The notes under the pieces are model-generated. The model was not told the origin of the DNA. It made no database searches and was given only the letters and a program-made list of their open reading frames with translations. DNA of 28,304 nucleotides from Candidatus Heimdallarchaeota archaeon (GTDB lineage Archaea; Asgardarchaeota; Heimdallarchaeia; Heimdallarchaeales; Heimdallarchaeaceae), in assembly GCA_030603505.1 (NCBI GenBank), contig JAUVXQ010000008.1:1-28304 (forward strand), in the 5' to 3' direction. The translations under genes and the position numbers were made by a program. Shown in pieces: positions 17,226 to 25,534 of this stretch (position 1 is the first letter of the stretch; each line of letters begins with the position of its first letter).

Positions 17226-17780
17226 ATGATTGAATTATTGCAAATAAGTAGAGGTGGAAGTGGGGGAGTAACTGGAGCTAAGATATTGGCCGAAGCTGCG
17301 CTATATGAAGGGGTGGAGTCTCAAGCTATTCCGAAATATGGTTCTGAAAGAAGGGGTGCTGCTGTCGAAGCTTACGTTCGTTTTGATGATAAACCAATAA
17401 GAATACATAGCCCCGTTGTTGAGCCAGATATTGCTATGGTTTTGGATACGTCACTAATCGATAGGTTGGACTTATCACAAATTAAACAAGAAGGGATAAT
17501 TATTATAAATTCAAAAGAAATCCCCAAAGCTTTCAAAGGGACAAATAGAAAAATTGCTTATGTTGATGCTACTGCTATCTCATTGAACTTGGGACTAGTA
17601 GCAGGAGGATTTACATTAGTTAATACTACAATGCTTGGAGCTTTCGCTAAAGCTACAGATTTAGTGAGTATTGAAAATATCATAAAAGGCATTGAACATA
17701 CACTTAATCCCAGAATAGCTCCCAAGAATGTGGAAGCTGCGAAGAAAGCATTTGAGGAAACAAAGGTGGTAACAGTATGA
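17226..17780 (+). CDS. porG: Pyruvate:ferredoxin oxidoreductase, gamma subunit
   Basis: A 184-residue gamma subunit of a four-subunit 2-oxoacid:ferredoxin oxidoreductase. Visible are the N-terminal GGSGGVTGAKILAEAA motif, the YGSERRGAAVEAYVRF segment and the VVEPDIAMVLD stretch, all in family order. This subunit completes the CoA- and pyruvate-binding core with alpha. It is the first of four tightly packed genes (gamma, delta, alpha, beta), the usual archaeal order. Its stop overlaps the next start by four bases (ATGA), so translation is coupled. Confidence 0.95.
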   Translation: MIELLQISRGGSGGVTGAKILAEAALYEGVESQAIPKYGSERRGAAVEAYVRFDDKPIRIHSPVVEPDIAMVLDTSLIDRLDLSQIKQEGIIIINSKEIPKAFKGTNRKIAYVDATAISLNLGLVAGGFTLVNTTMLGAFAKATDLVSIENIIKGIEHTLNPRIAPKNVEAAKKAFEETKVVTV

Positions 17781-18058
17781 CAGATGAAGGACCAGAAATG
17801 CCAATTTTATACCCAATGGAAGGATCAGCAGGAAATACTGGTGATTGGAGAATTTTTCGACCAGTTGTAGATCCAGAAAAATGTAAAAAATGCAACATTT
17901 GCTGGCAATATTGCCCAGATTTAGCTATTACAGCAGCAAACAAGGAAGAGGATAGAGCAATTATATATGATTATAAATATTGCAAAGGATGTGGAATATG
18001 TGCAAAAGAGTGCCCATTTGGCGCAATAACTATGGTTAGAGAGGAAGGTGGCGATTAA
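17777..18058 (+). CDS. porD: Pyruvate:ferredoxin oxidoreductase, delta (ferredoxin-like) subunit
   Basis: A 93-residue 2x[4Fe-4S] subunit. The two clusters are CKKCNICWQYC...P (from residue 36) and CKGCGICAKECP (from ~69), each a complete CxxCxxCxxxCP motif. It passes electrons from the core of the enzyme to external ferredoxin. The N-terminal ~30 residues (EGSAGNTGDWR) match the extension typical of PorD. A GGTGG Shine-Dalgarno lies seven bases before the ATG. Its stop (TAA) is followed directly by the alpha-subunit ATG. Confidence 0.95.
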   Translation: MTDEGPEMPILYPMEGSAGNTGDWRIFRPVVDPEKCKKCNICWQYCPDLAITAANKEEDRAIIYDYKYCKGCGICAKECPFGAITMVREEGGD

Positions 18059-19195
18059 ATGGTAGGAAAAACAGTTACGTTAACAGGAAATATAGCAGCA
18101 GGTAAAGCAGCGGAAATGGCAAAACCAAAAGTAATCGCTGTCTACCCCATAACACCACAGACAGACATAATCGAGTATCTCAGTGGTCTAGTTAGTTCAG
18201 GGAAACTAAATGCTCGTTTTATAACAGTGGAATCGGAGCATTCTGCTCTTGCAGCATGCGCAGGAGCTGCTTGGGCTGGAGTGAGAACTTTTACAGCAAC
18301 AAGTAGCCAAGGATTATTGTATATGGGTGAATGGGTCTTCTGGTCAGGTTTTGGAAGATTACCAATAATCATGCCTGTTGTTAATAGATGTCTAGCTCCA
18401 GGTTGGAGTATCTTCGTTGATTTGCAAGATTCTATGGCTTTCCGCGATGCAGGATGGATTCAAATCTACACTAAAAACAACCAAGAAGTGTTTGATTCAG
18501 TTCTTCAATCTTTCAAGATTGGAGAGAGTAAAGATATTTCATTACCTGTTATGCCATGTTTAGATGGTTTTGTTTTAAGCCATACAACAGCGAAAGTAGA
18601 ATTACCTGATCCAGAAGAAGCTTACAGTTTTGTTGGGGATTATTCAGATCCTGTTGTTGAAGTTGATGTTGATAATCCTTGGGCTTATGGAGGTTTAGTT
18701 GATCCTGAACAATTCAATATAGCTCGAAGAGACTTAATGAAAGCAATGGAAAGAGCTAAAGCAAAAATAATAAAAGTAAACAAAGAGTTCGAAGAAACTT
18801 TCGGTAGAAGTTACGGAAATGGATTAATAGAACAATATGGTGACGATGATGCTGACTTGACGTTGATCACTATGGGTACAATGGGTGATGAAGCTGATGA
18901 AGCAATAGATCAATTAAAACAGGAAGGCTACAAAGTCAATGGAGTTAGGGTTCGTACTTTCCGTCCTTTCCCTGTTGAGGATATCGTCCGTATTGCAAAG
19001 AAAAATCATAAGCTATTTATTCTAGATAGAGCTGTGTCTTTTGGTCATGAAGGACCTTTAAGAATTGAAATAGAAGCAGTACTAAAGAGATATAACCTTG
19101 ACATTCCTATAAGTGGTGATATTGTAGGACTAGGTGGAGAATCAGTTCCTTTCAAGAGAATAATGAAAATAGCAAAGGAGGCTCTAAGGAGTTAA
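18059..19195 (+). CDS. porA: Pyruvate:ferredoxin oxidoreductase, alpha subunit
   Basis: A 378-residue alpha subunit. Diagnostic stretches are YPITPQTDIIEYL (~30-42), FITVESEHSALAACAGAAWAG, the SSQGLLYMGE motif, and DLQDSMAFRDAGWIQIYTKNNQEVFD, which is close to the pyruvate-type (PorA) pattern rather than the indolepyruvate (IorA) type. The C-terminal transketolase-like domain (VRTFRPFPVEDI) is present. I therefore favour pyruvate as substrate, though a branched-chain 2-oxoacid form cannot be excluded by eye. A GGTGG Shine-Dalgarno lies within the end of porD, and the two genes touch without a gap. Confidence 0.94.
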   Translation: MVGKTVTLTGNIAAGKAAEMAKPKVIAVYPITPQTDIIEYLSGLVSSGKLNARFITVESEHSALAACAGAAWAGVRTFTATSSQGLLYMGEWVFWSGFGRLPIIMPVVNRCLAPGWSIFVDLQDSMAFRDAGWIQIYTKNNQEVFDSVLQSFKIGESKDISLPVMPCLDGFVLSHTTAKVELPDPEEAYSFVGDYSDPVVEVDVDNPWAYGGLVDPEQFNIARRDLMKAMERAKAKIIKVNKEFEETFGRSYGNGLIEQYGDDDADLTLITMGTMGDEADEAIDQLKQEGYKVNGVRVRTFRPFPVEDIVRIAKKNHKLFILDRAVSFGHEGPLRIEIEAVLKRYNLDIPISGDIVGLGGESVPFKRIMKIAKEALRS

Positions 19196-19207
19196 GAGGT
19201 GGAAGAA

Positions 19208-20107
19208 ATGGGTACAAAATTAAAAGATTTAATGAACAATCCCAAAGAAGCTTTTCAGAAAGGACATTTTGCTTGTGCAGGATGTGGTTCTGCTTTAGCA
19301 TTAAGACACGCTATTGGAGCTATTGCTGACAAAGTCATTTTAGTAGTTCCGGCAAGTTGTACATCAGTTTATCAAGGGTCAGGCAAAGGAGTATCCTTCA
19401 ATGTTCCTACAATAAATACTGCTTTTGCTTCTTCAGACTCTGTTGCTTCAGGAATAAAAGCTGCAATGGAAATTAAGGGAAAAGATGTACATGTAGTCGT
19501 TTGGGCAGGTGATGGTGGTACCGCGGATATTGGAATCGCTACCTTGATAGGAGCTTGTGATAGAGAAGAGGATATTCTGCACATCATGTATTCAAACAAT
19601 GTTTACAGTAATACTGGTGGTCAAAGGTCTGGTGATACTCCTATTGGTGCAAGAACTTCTACAACTCCTGATGGTAATACAACTGCCAGAAAAATGGTTC
19701 CCTTTATTATGATGGCTGATAATGCGAAGTATGTTGCTACAGCTAGTGTTGCTCATCTCACAGATCTTGTTGACAAAGTCAAGAAAGCAGTTTCTCTCAA
19801 AGGTTTTAAATTCATTCAGATTGACGCTACATGTCCTGTAGCTTGGAAAGTGGATTTCTCTAGTAGCATTGAAGTTGCTAGATTAGCTGTTCAGACTGGT
19901 ATCTGGCCTCTCTTTGAATGGAATCGTGACACAGGAAAAGCTGTTATCAGCCGTCCAAGCCAGAAATATCTTGATAAAGAGAATAGAAAATCTATAAAAG
20001 AATGGACAGAAATTCAAGGTAGATTTAGAGGAGTTACAGAGGAACAGCTCAAAGCTCTGGATGCTGACACTGACAGACAATGGGATTTCATCAAGAAGTT
20101 TCTTTAA
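19208..20107 (+). CDS. porB: Pyruvate:ferredoxin oxidoreductase, beta (TPP-binding) subunit
   Basis: A 299-residue thiamine-diphosphate subunit. Residues counted from the ATG: CAGCG (C23, C26), C51 and C209 in CPVAW are the cysteines expected for the proximal [4Fe-4S] cluster; AGDGGTADIG (~100-109) with the asparagines at 130-131 is the TPP/magnesium motif. An upstream in-frame GTG at 19199 overlaps GAGGTGG (19196-19202), which has the same position and sequence as the Shine-Dalgarno sites of porD and porA, so I take the ATG at 19208 as the start. After the stop, a T-rich stretch at ~20131-20143 may end the operon. Confidence 0.95.
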   Translation: MGTKLKDLMNNPKEAFQKGHFACAGCGSALALRHAIGAIADKVILVVPASCTSVYQGSGKGVSFNVPTINTAFASSDSVASGIKAAMEIKGKDVHVVVWAGDGGTADIGIATLIGACDREEDILHIMYSNNVYSNTGGQRSGDTPIGARTSTTPDGNTTARKMVPFIMMADNAKYVATASVAHLTDLVDKVKKAVSLKGFKFIQIDATCPVAWKVDFSSSIEVARLAVQTGIWPLFEWNRDTGKAVISRPSQKYLDKENRKSIKEWTEIQGRFRGVTEEQLKALDADTDRQWDFIKKFL

Positions 20108-20245
20108 TCTATTTTCTTCTTCTTTTACCTCAATTATTTTTTTCATAAAATTCCATTACCCCCATCGATGATTTAATAACAAATGTTGAATTTCGTTCAC
20201 TAAGACTATTAGGAAGAGAAATAAACATTGGACGAACTTTACAGC

Positions 20246-20848
20246 ATGATATATAGCTTTATACAAAGTGCTATTACATTAAAAAAACTCCCAAGACAAG
20301 GATGGATTAGGGTAGGGATTCCCATCTCACAGATTGAGAGTATTGCAGATCATTCTTATAATACTGCTATGCTGTCATTGCTCTTGTGTGATTTACATAA
20401 TTCTCTCTATCCTGAAAATGTATTAGATGCAGAAATTGTCATGAGGATTGCAATAGTTCATGATTTACCTGAATGCCAATACCAAGATTTTGATAGACAA
20501 CTAGAACATCTTTTAGGGAAGGATAAATATCAAGAATTCAAAGGACAAGTTATCACTAGTGCTAGTACTGAACTACTATCTCTCATTCTAAATGAAGAAG
20601 TTAAAAAAATATGGAAAAAATCTCTTGATGGATATGCTACTAGAAATTCAAGAGAAGCTAAATTTGTTTCATACATAGATAAACTAGAAGTTTTAGTCCA
20701 AGCCTTATCTTATGAAGCTTTAGGTTATCATGAAGTGCTATTTGATGATTTTTGGAATAGTTCGATGGATTATTTAAATAATTGTCCTTTCGATGTAATA
20801 AATAACATACTAACAGTATTAAAAGAGGAAAGAGCAACTTTACATTGA
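20246..20848 (+). CDS. HD-domain phosphohydrolase (YfbR/HDDC2-like)
   Basis: A 200-residue HD-superfamily enzyme, probably a 5'-deoxynucleotidase or related nucleoside monophosphate phosphohydrolase. Residues from the ATG: LKKLPRQGW (~12-20), IADHSYNTA with metal ligand H36, IVHDLPE with H72-D73, and SYIDKLE with D145. These give the complete H...HD...D metal site. The arrangement of the LK-x-RxGW segment a fixed distance from the first His matches HDDC2/YfbR proteins. A TTG at 20228 would add six residues; an AAATAAA-like box at 20216-20224 lies ~25 bases before the ATG, which favours the ATG. Substrate is inferred from the family. Confidence 0.85.
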   Translation: MIYSFIQSAITLKKLPRQGWIRVGIPISQIESIADHSYNTAMLSLLLCDLHNSLYPENVLDAEIVMRIAIVHDLPECQYQDFDRQLEHLLGKDKYQEFKGQVITSASTELLSLILNEEVKKIWKKSLDGYATRNSREAKFVSYIDKLEVLVQALSYEALGYHEVLFDDFWNSSMDYLNNCPFDVINNILTVLKEERATLH

Positions 20849-20996
20849 TAATTTGTTCTTCTTAAGCATTCAAATACCTACTGCTGAAACTATAACAGCA
20901 TTTATTAAGAATTAATCAATTAAAATTATTAGCATATCATATATTTGCATTCAATCGAAACATAAATCTGAAGAATCAAGCAAAAAGGTGAAAAAA

Positions 20997-22178
20997 GTGG
21001 ACAAAGAAGATAAATTCATCGATTTGAAAATCTCTCCATTTCAATTGCCATTTCTTCGTGATTTAGGTATTAAAGTAGTCGCTATGATCACTTTCGATTT
21101 AATGTACGGTCCCATTTGCTATCTTCGAGAATTATCTAGATCTAATTTTTCTCTAGGTCTTAAAGAAGTGGGTTCCTTAAGTGAAATATACACAGGTTTT
21201 GCTAGAAAGAATTTAGATGTAGTTACAAGTTTAGATGAAAGGATAGTGATAGGAAGGTATCTCTCAAAAGAAGATGATGTAGAAAACGTTACTATTCTTC
21301 TTTTTGTATGCGTTCCATCGGCAGATTTGAACAAACTCACCAAATTTGCAAGGTCTTTATCAGAAAAAACACAAGGTGATCCATCGAAATTTGATGATTC
21401 TCTTCAATTATTAATTAAGTTTGAAAAAGAAGCAACACATAAAATCTTGATATCAAGAAAAGATGAAGAATATAAGGGACTAACAGTAGATGATGTTTCA
21501 GTAGTTAAAGGAACTGAGTTCAATAACTTCTCAGGGTTCGTATTTATCCAATACCAAAAAGGAATTGTTGATGGAAGGTTTTTCCCAAAAATTATTGATA
21601 ATAAAAAAGTAGATCTCATTAGTTTGATTAAGTTCGTTGATACACAAAAGACTGAAGCTGATTTAAAATCAGGGGAGATAATAAGCTTATATTATAAAGG
21701 ATTAGAACTCTTAGTTCACGAACATAACGAATATGATTCCATAATGGTGGGAGCTAAAAAAACACAAAGTAGAATCAATTTTTCTTATCTTCAAACATGG
21801 TTTAGTCACTTTTTCAGTACTTATTGTAATATTGCTGGACAAAGTATGGCTGATGCAACGTTAGAAACTTTAATTTATTTGGATAAAAACATCTCAAGAC
21901 AACCAAAAAAGTATGTAATTTCAGAATTCTTAGATTCGATTATACATTCAGAAAATGATTATCCTGAAATAACAGAACTTCCAATAGTAATAAGAGAACA
22001 GGGATATATTACGCTTAAGAAAGAATTCGAACTTTTTCTTGAGAACATTGAGTTGTTTCAAGGTGATTGTTCAATAAAGAAAATAAGCCAAACACTGTCA
22101 GTACCAATTTCTTTAATAGTAAATTTTATTTTATTTTTAAAATCAAGAGGGTTTTTGGAAGTATATAGAAAAAAATAG
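20997..22178 (+). CDS. Longin-like N-terminal domain protein with C-terminal winged helix, tentative
   Basis: A ~393-residue protein I cannot assign firmly. Residues ~20-130 have a strand-rich start (GIKVVAMITFDLMYGPICYL), then an amphipathic helix and further strands (VTILLFVCVP), a layout seen in longin/roadblock-like sensor domains of Asgard proteins. The last ~60 residues (SIKKISQTLSVPISLIVNF, then a helix to GFLEVYRKK) read as a winged-helix DNA- or protein-binding module. The middle is helical, with a cluster of aromatic residues near 260-275. GTG at 20997 is preferred because GGTGA (20987-20991) sits five bases upstream; the GTG at 20988 is inside that site. Confidence 0.6.
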   Translation: MDKEDKFIDLKISPFQLPFLRDLGIKVVAMITFDLMYGPICYLRELSRSNFSLGLKEVGSLSEIYTGFARKNLDVVTSLDERIVIGRYLSKEDDVENVTILLFVCVPSADLNKLTKFARSLSEKTQGDPSKFDDSLQLLIKFEKEATHKILISRKDEEYKGLTVDDVSVVKGTEFNNFSGFVFIQYQKGIVDGRFFPKIIDNKKVDLISLIKFVDTQKTEADLKSGEIISLYYKGLELLVHEHNEYDSIMVGAKKTQSRINFSYLQTWFSHFFSTYCNIAGQSMADATLETLIYLDKNISRQPKKYVISEFLDSIIHSENDYPEITELPIVIREQGYITLKKEFELFLENIELFQGDCSIKKISQTLSVPISLIVNFILFLKSRGFLEVYRKK

Positions 22179-22339
22179 TCCAAAGGATAAAATCATGCAG
22201 ATAAAATTCTGTTTTCACCACTTTGTGCGAAACTACCAAAATAATAAAATAGTCGGAAATCCTTCTGTTAATAAAACAATTCAAATAATTAAGATTCATC
22301 AATAATAGATATTTGAATTATAGATTCTTGGTGTATGAA

Positions 22340-23341
22340 ATGAAAAAAATTGCACTAGAAACGAACCCTACTGAAGAAATAGTCACTACTAATCTAAACT
22401 TATTGCTTCGACTGTCAGCTGTAAAAGCGTCTGAAATATTAGAGGATTTAGATGTATTCACACTACTAAATCGCCCTAGATCTCCTGAAGAAATATTTCA
22501 TATGTTGAATTTCAACACATTAGATCAAGAGTTCCAATTATTATATGAGATACTTGCAGAAATGGGATTATTAACGAAGCAAGGAGAATTCTACTCTGAA
22601 CCCCCTAATAGACGTAAAAAGCAAGAATATCTAGAATCAGAATTAGAAGAAAAAGAAAATGAGTTAATAAAACCATTTTATCCAATATTAGATAAAATCT
22701 CTCTAAAATACAAAGCAATTATCAAAGGTGAATATGGTAAATTGTATAATAAAGAGTTCTTGGAAATGATGGATTCATTATATGGTTCTGAGTTTTTCTT
22801 TCAGATAAGAGAACTAATGTTTAAAAGTATTGCAACTCGTCTCCCGATTTTTGATAGGATGGATAAAGTTACAGTTCTTAATTTTGGTGTAGGTTCTGGT
22901 TATGAAGCACTTCATATTGCTGATTTTTTTGGAGAAAAAGTCTCAATGACAAGCATTGAACCAGATGAAGAGATAAATAGATGTTTTGTTTTACAAGATT
23001 TATACGAAATCTACAATGTTGACTTCATCAAAGAATCAGAAATCGATTTTACTAGTTTAGAGAATAAGGTTGACCTTCTTATAATTAACAGGGTGCAATT
23101 AAGTAGAAACATAAAGAAACTGATACCTATAATTCAGCAAGTTTTGAATGAGGAAGGTTATCTAACTATCTCATTTCTACCACAATTATCGCTAGCTCTG
23201 GATTGGGGATTAGGAATCTATAGGCAAAATGAGTATCTTTTCACAAAGGATGAAATGATAGCCAAATTAAAGCATTTTGGCTTCTCTAGAATGAAATTTA
23301 TAGGGATGAAAAATGATTTTGTAGCCCTTCAAAAATCATAG
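22340..23341 (+). CDS. Winged-helix plus SAM-dependent methyltransferase protein
   Basis: A ~333-residue protein with two parts. Residues ~10-90 resemble the N-terminal winged-helix dimerisation domain of plant/animal-type O-methyltransferases (ASEILEDLDVFTLLNRPRSPEEI, then LLYEILAEMGLL). Residues ~175-330 form a class I methyltransferase fold: motif I VLNFGVGSGYEAL (~178-190), an acidic end of strand 2 (SIEPDEEI), motif IV-like DLLIINRVQL and a final strand pair. The glycine loop departs from the usual 'DxGxGxG' because the first acidic residue is Asn, so SAM binding should be checked. The substrate is unknown. ATG at 22340 is preferred over a TTG at 22313. Confidence 0.75.
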   Translation: MKKIALETNPTEEIVTTNLNLLLRLSAVKASEILEDLDVFTLLNRPRSPEEIFHMLNFNTLDQEFQLLYEILAEMGLLTKQGEFYSEPPNRRKKQEYLESELEEKENELIKPFYPILDKISLKYKAIIKGEYGKLYNKEFLEMMDSLYGSEFFFQIRELMFKSIATRLPIFDRMDKVTVLNFGVGSGYEALHIADFFGEKVSMTSIEPDEEINRCFVLQDLYEIYNVDFIKESEIDFTSLENKVDLLIINRVQLSRNIKKLIPIIQQVLNEEGYLTISFLPQLSLALDWGLGIYRQNEYLFTKDEMIAKLKHFGFSRMKFIGMKNDFVALQKS

Positions 23342-23354
23342 AAAAAGAAAGGCA

Positions 23355-24494
23355 TTATTTTTTCTTCCCTAAATCTAATTTAGTTTTTTCTGACAATTCT
23401 GGTATTATTTGTAAGAATGGAACAATAGCATTAGCTACAGCTGAAAAAGCGTCATCCTTTGAACCTGTAATGATCATTTTGTCAATTTCTAAGTTTTGAT
23501 ATATCTCTGGAAGTTTTTCAATAATCATTTCTTGGAACAGACGAGCATCAGCTTTTCCTAAAGCTTCAATTCGCTTAAGGATACCTTCTGCTTCAGCAGT
23601 CTTAGCTTCTCTAATGATGGTAGCTTCTCCTCTAGCTCGAGATTCAATTTCAAACTGTCTGGCTTCTGCTAATTTCTTGATTTTCCCTGCTTCAGCTTCA
23701 GCCTCAATTTGGATTTTTGTTTGAAAAGTTTGAGCTTCTACTTCTGTTCTTCGTCTCTCTAATTCCTGTACTCTGATGTCTTTTTCCTTCTCCTTTGAAT
23801 CTACTTCTAATCCTACTTCTTGTTTCTCTATGCCTACCTTACGGCTAACTTCGAGCTCTCGTAATTGAGTGATTTCTTCCATTTCAGCGCTCTTTAATCG
23901 AGCTAATTTCTCCTGCTCAATTTTCATGATAGCACTAACATTGGCTTTTAAGTTGGGGTCAATAATTTCTATTTCTCTAATTTCACAAGACTCGATTAAA
24001 AGTCCCCAATCCTTCGTTAGTGTGTGTAATTCTTTTGTGACTGCTTCAATTATTGCTTGACGGTCACGAATAATTTTTTCTAGTGGCATATTTGCACAAG
24101 TAGTTCGAATAATACTCTCTGCAGCATTTTTTATAATAGTCTCTACATAAGCTGATGATTTTTTATCCCAAGATGTTCGAGAAAAAGCAACTTCTGGGTC
24201 TATGACTCTCCAAAATACGAATGCGGAAACACTAATTTCTTGAAATTCTCTTGAAACTACCTTCTCTTTGGCTTCAAGAAACGTGCTTTGAGTTGTAACA
24301 GGAATCACCCTTACTTCATCTATAAGTGGGAGAATAACAGCTTTTCCACCAATACCAGCTTTGATAACTTTCCCACCTCTAAAGTGAATCATGTACTGTG
24401 ATGACACGAATTTCTTATATCTTGAGGCATAAAACATTACAAATAGGACGAACACTACTGCAAATCCTATAATCACATAACCATATACTTCCAT
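23355..24494 (-). CDS. SPFH/band 7 flotillin-like protein
   Basis: A 379-residue flotillin/YqiK-like protein. One N-terminal membrane segment (~6-26) is followed by an SPFH domain (~30-190; GGKAVILPLIDEVRVIPVTTQ, SVSAFVFWRVIDPE) and then a long Glu/Ala/Lys-rich coiled coil (~200-310) in which repeated EAEA/EAR motifs are plain. The C-terminal segment (FQEMIIEKLPEIYQNLEIDKMII) is typical of flotillins. These proteins oligomerise on membranes and organise membrane domains. A GGAGG Shine-Dalgarno lies 11 bases upstream of the ATG (24506-24510). The preceding gene encodes an NfeD/YqiJ-like protein, the usual partner of flotillins. Confidence 0.93.
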   Translation of the reverse strand: MEVYGYVIIGFAVVFVLFVMFYASRYKKFVSSQYMIHFRGGKVIKAGIGGKAVILPLIDEVRVIPVTTQSTFLEAKEKVVSREFQEISVSAFVFWRVIDPEVAFSRTSWDKKSSAYVETIIKNAAESIIRTTCANMPLEKIIRDRQAIIEAVTKELHTLTKDWGLLIESCEIREIEIIDPNLKANVSAIMKIEQEKLARLKSAEMEEITQLRELEVSRKVGIEKQEVGLEVDSKEKEKDIRVQELERRRTEVEAQTFQTKIQIEAEAEAGKIKKLAEARQFEIESRARGEATIIREAKTAEAEGILKRIEALGKADARLFQEMIIEKLPEIYQNLEIDKMIITGSKDDAFSAVANAIVPFLQIIPELSEKTKLDLGKKK

Positions 24495-24568
24495 TGTTAA
24501 TTTTTCCTCCTGTTATTTATTAAATATCTGAATGTAGAGGTGCTTCTTTGTGAGAGTAACTGTTACTT

Positions 24569-25366
24569 CTACTTGTCAACTAGATATGTTTTGTCTTTAA
24601 ATGCTACTATACGAACATTTTCTCCTTGTTCAAACCGATCATAATAATTGAAGCTTTTTGCATTGAGCTTTTGAGTTCCCATTCCTTCGCCAAGATTAAC
24701 GTGGATAATTCCACCCCTAGAATCGACAGGAACATATACTTGAGCTGAATGACCGATTAGAATAATCCCTTTCTTTACAGGAATAGAAGTTGTTGAAGAA
24801 ATTTTCCTCCAAATCTTCGAAATTATTAGAGCTAACAAATATGGAGTTATTATTACAGCTATTATTCTTAATATCCTTACATAAAGCTCTGTTGCTTCAA
24901 GTTTCAAAGTTGTAACACCTAGTATTCCAAACATTAGAAAGTAAGTTGAGAGAATCAAGAATATTGGAGCTGATGAAGAAGTTACATCACTCAAATCAGT
25001 ATGATCAACAGTTGTGCTACTAATTGAAGAATCTAAATCTTTCTCAAGTGTTACATCATGGTCAACAGCAACATCATGGTCAACAGCAACATCATGGTCA
25101 ACAGCAATATCGTGGTCAACAGCAATATCGTGGTCAACAGCAATATCGTGGTCAACAGCAATATCGTGGTCAACAGCAATATCGTGATCTACTGACACAT
25201 CGTGATCTACTGACACATCATGGTCTCCTATACCAAATGCATGGAGAAAATTCTCTATGTTAAGAAATACTGAAACAAAAACGAAAATTCCCCCACTTAT
25301 TAGGAGAGCTAAAGCTATATTCCAAAGAACATTTTCAAATCCCATTAAGAAGCTGTCATATGCCAA
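24569..25366 (-). CDS. NfeD/YqiJ-like OB-fold membrane protein with Asp-His repeat
   Basis: A 265-residue partner of the flotillin-like protein. Residues ~15-35 form the first hydrophobic segment. Residues ~48-107 are about ten copies of a six-residue repeat of the form VDHD(I/V)A, on one side of the membrane. Two or more hydrophobic segments follow (~134-155 and 163-185). The C-terminal ~65 residues (GHSAQVYVPVDSRGGIIHVN, then FEQGENVRIVAFKDKTYLV) are the OB fold typical of NfeD and YqiJ. YqiJ-type proteins can carry Asp/His-rich repeats in this region, so this may be a family trait. The start is probably TTG at 25366, with AAAGGTAG upstream; an ATG at 25345 would shorten it by seven residues. 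Confidence 0.85.
   Translation of the reverse strand: MAYDSFLMGFENVLWNIALALLISGGIFVFVSVFLNIENFLHAFGIGDHDVSVDHDVSVDHDIAVDHDIAVDHDIAVDHDIAVDHDIAVDHDVAVDHDVAVDHDVTLEKDLDSSISSTTVDHTDLSDVTSSSAPIFLILSTYFLMFGILGVTTLKLEATELYVRILRIIAVIITPYLLALIISKIWRKISSTTSIPVKKGIILIGHSAQVYVPVDSRGGIIHVNLGEGMGTQKLNAKSFNYYDRFEQGENVRIVAFKDKTYLVDK
25054..25233 (-). repeat. 18-bp in-frame tandem array (Asp-His repeat)
   Basis: Nine full 18-base units run from 25054 to 25215, with a diverged tenth to 25233. On the plus strand, units 1-3 are CATCATGGTCAACAGCAA, units 4-7 are TATCGTGGTCAACAGCAA, and units 8-9 end GATCTACTGACA. Identical neighbours point to expansion by slippage or unequal crossing-over. It lies wholly inside the NfeD/YqiJ-like gene and keeps frame. 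The plus-strand reading of it (His-Gly-Gln-Gln-Gln) is a shadow. Confidence 0.95.
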
Positions 25367-25503
25367 CTTACCACTACCTTTCAGATTGTATCAAGTAAAT
25401 AATGTACATCCCCTTTTAAAAACCTTAACAAATGAATTCTTTAATCATGAAAGATATAACAGCAATTTTTCAAACAATATAGAATCAAAAAATAACCTTT
25501 AAT

Positions 25504-25514
25504 TAGATATATGT
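25504..25514 (+). promoter_or_regulatory. TATA-like box of the CCA-type nucleotidyltransferase gene
   Basis: AGATATATGTG is centred ~26 bases before the TTG start at 25535. This fits a leaderless message and supports TTG, the only usable start codon after the in-frame TGA at 25514-25516. Confidence 0.45.
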
Positions 25515-25534
25515 GAATTTATTTTTGGAAACCT

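Noticed and set aside
25054..25233. Possible CRISPR array
   Set aside because: The 18-base units are contiguous, with no spacers between them, and lie in frame inside a gene. No cas genes are present.
25024..25263. Plus-strand reading frame encoding His-Gly-Gln-Gln-Gln repeats
   Set aside because: It is the antisense of the Asp-His array within the NfeD/YqiJ-like gene. It has no promoter or Shine-Dalgarno of its own, and the minus-strand frame has clear family domains on both sides.
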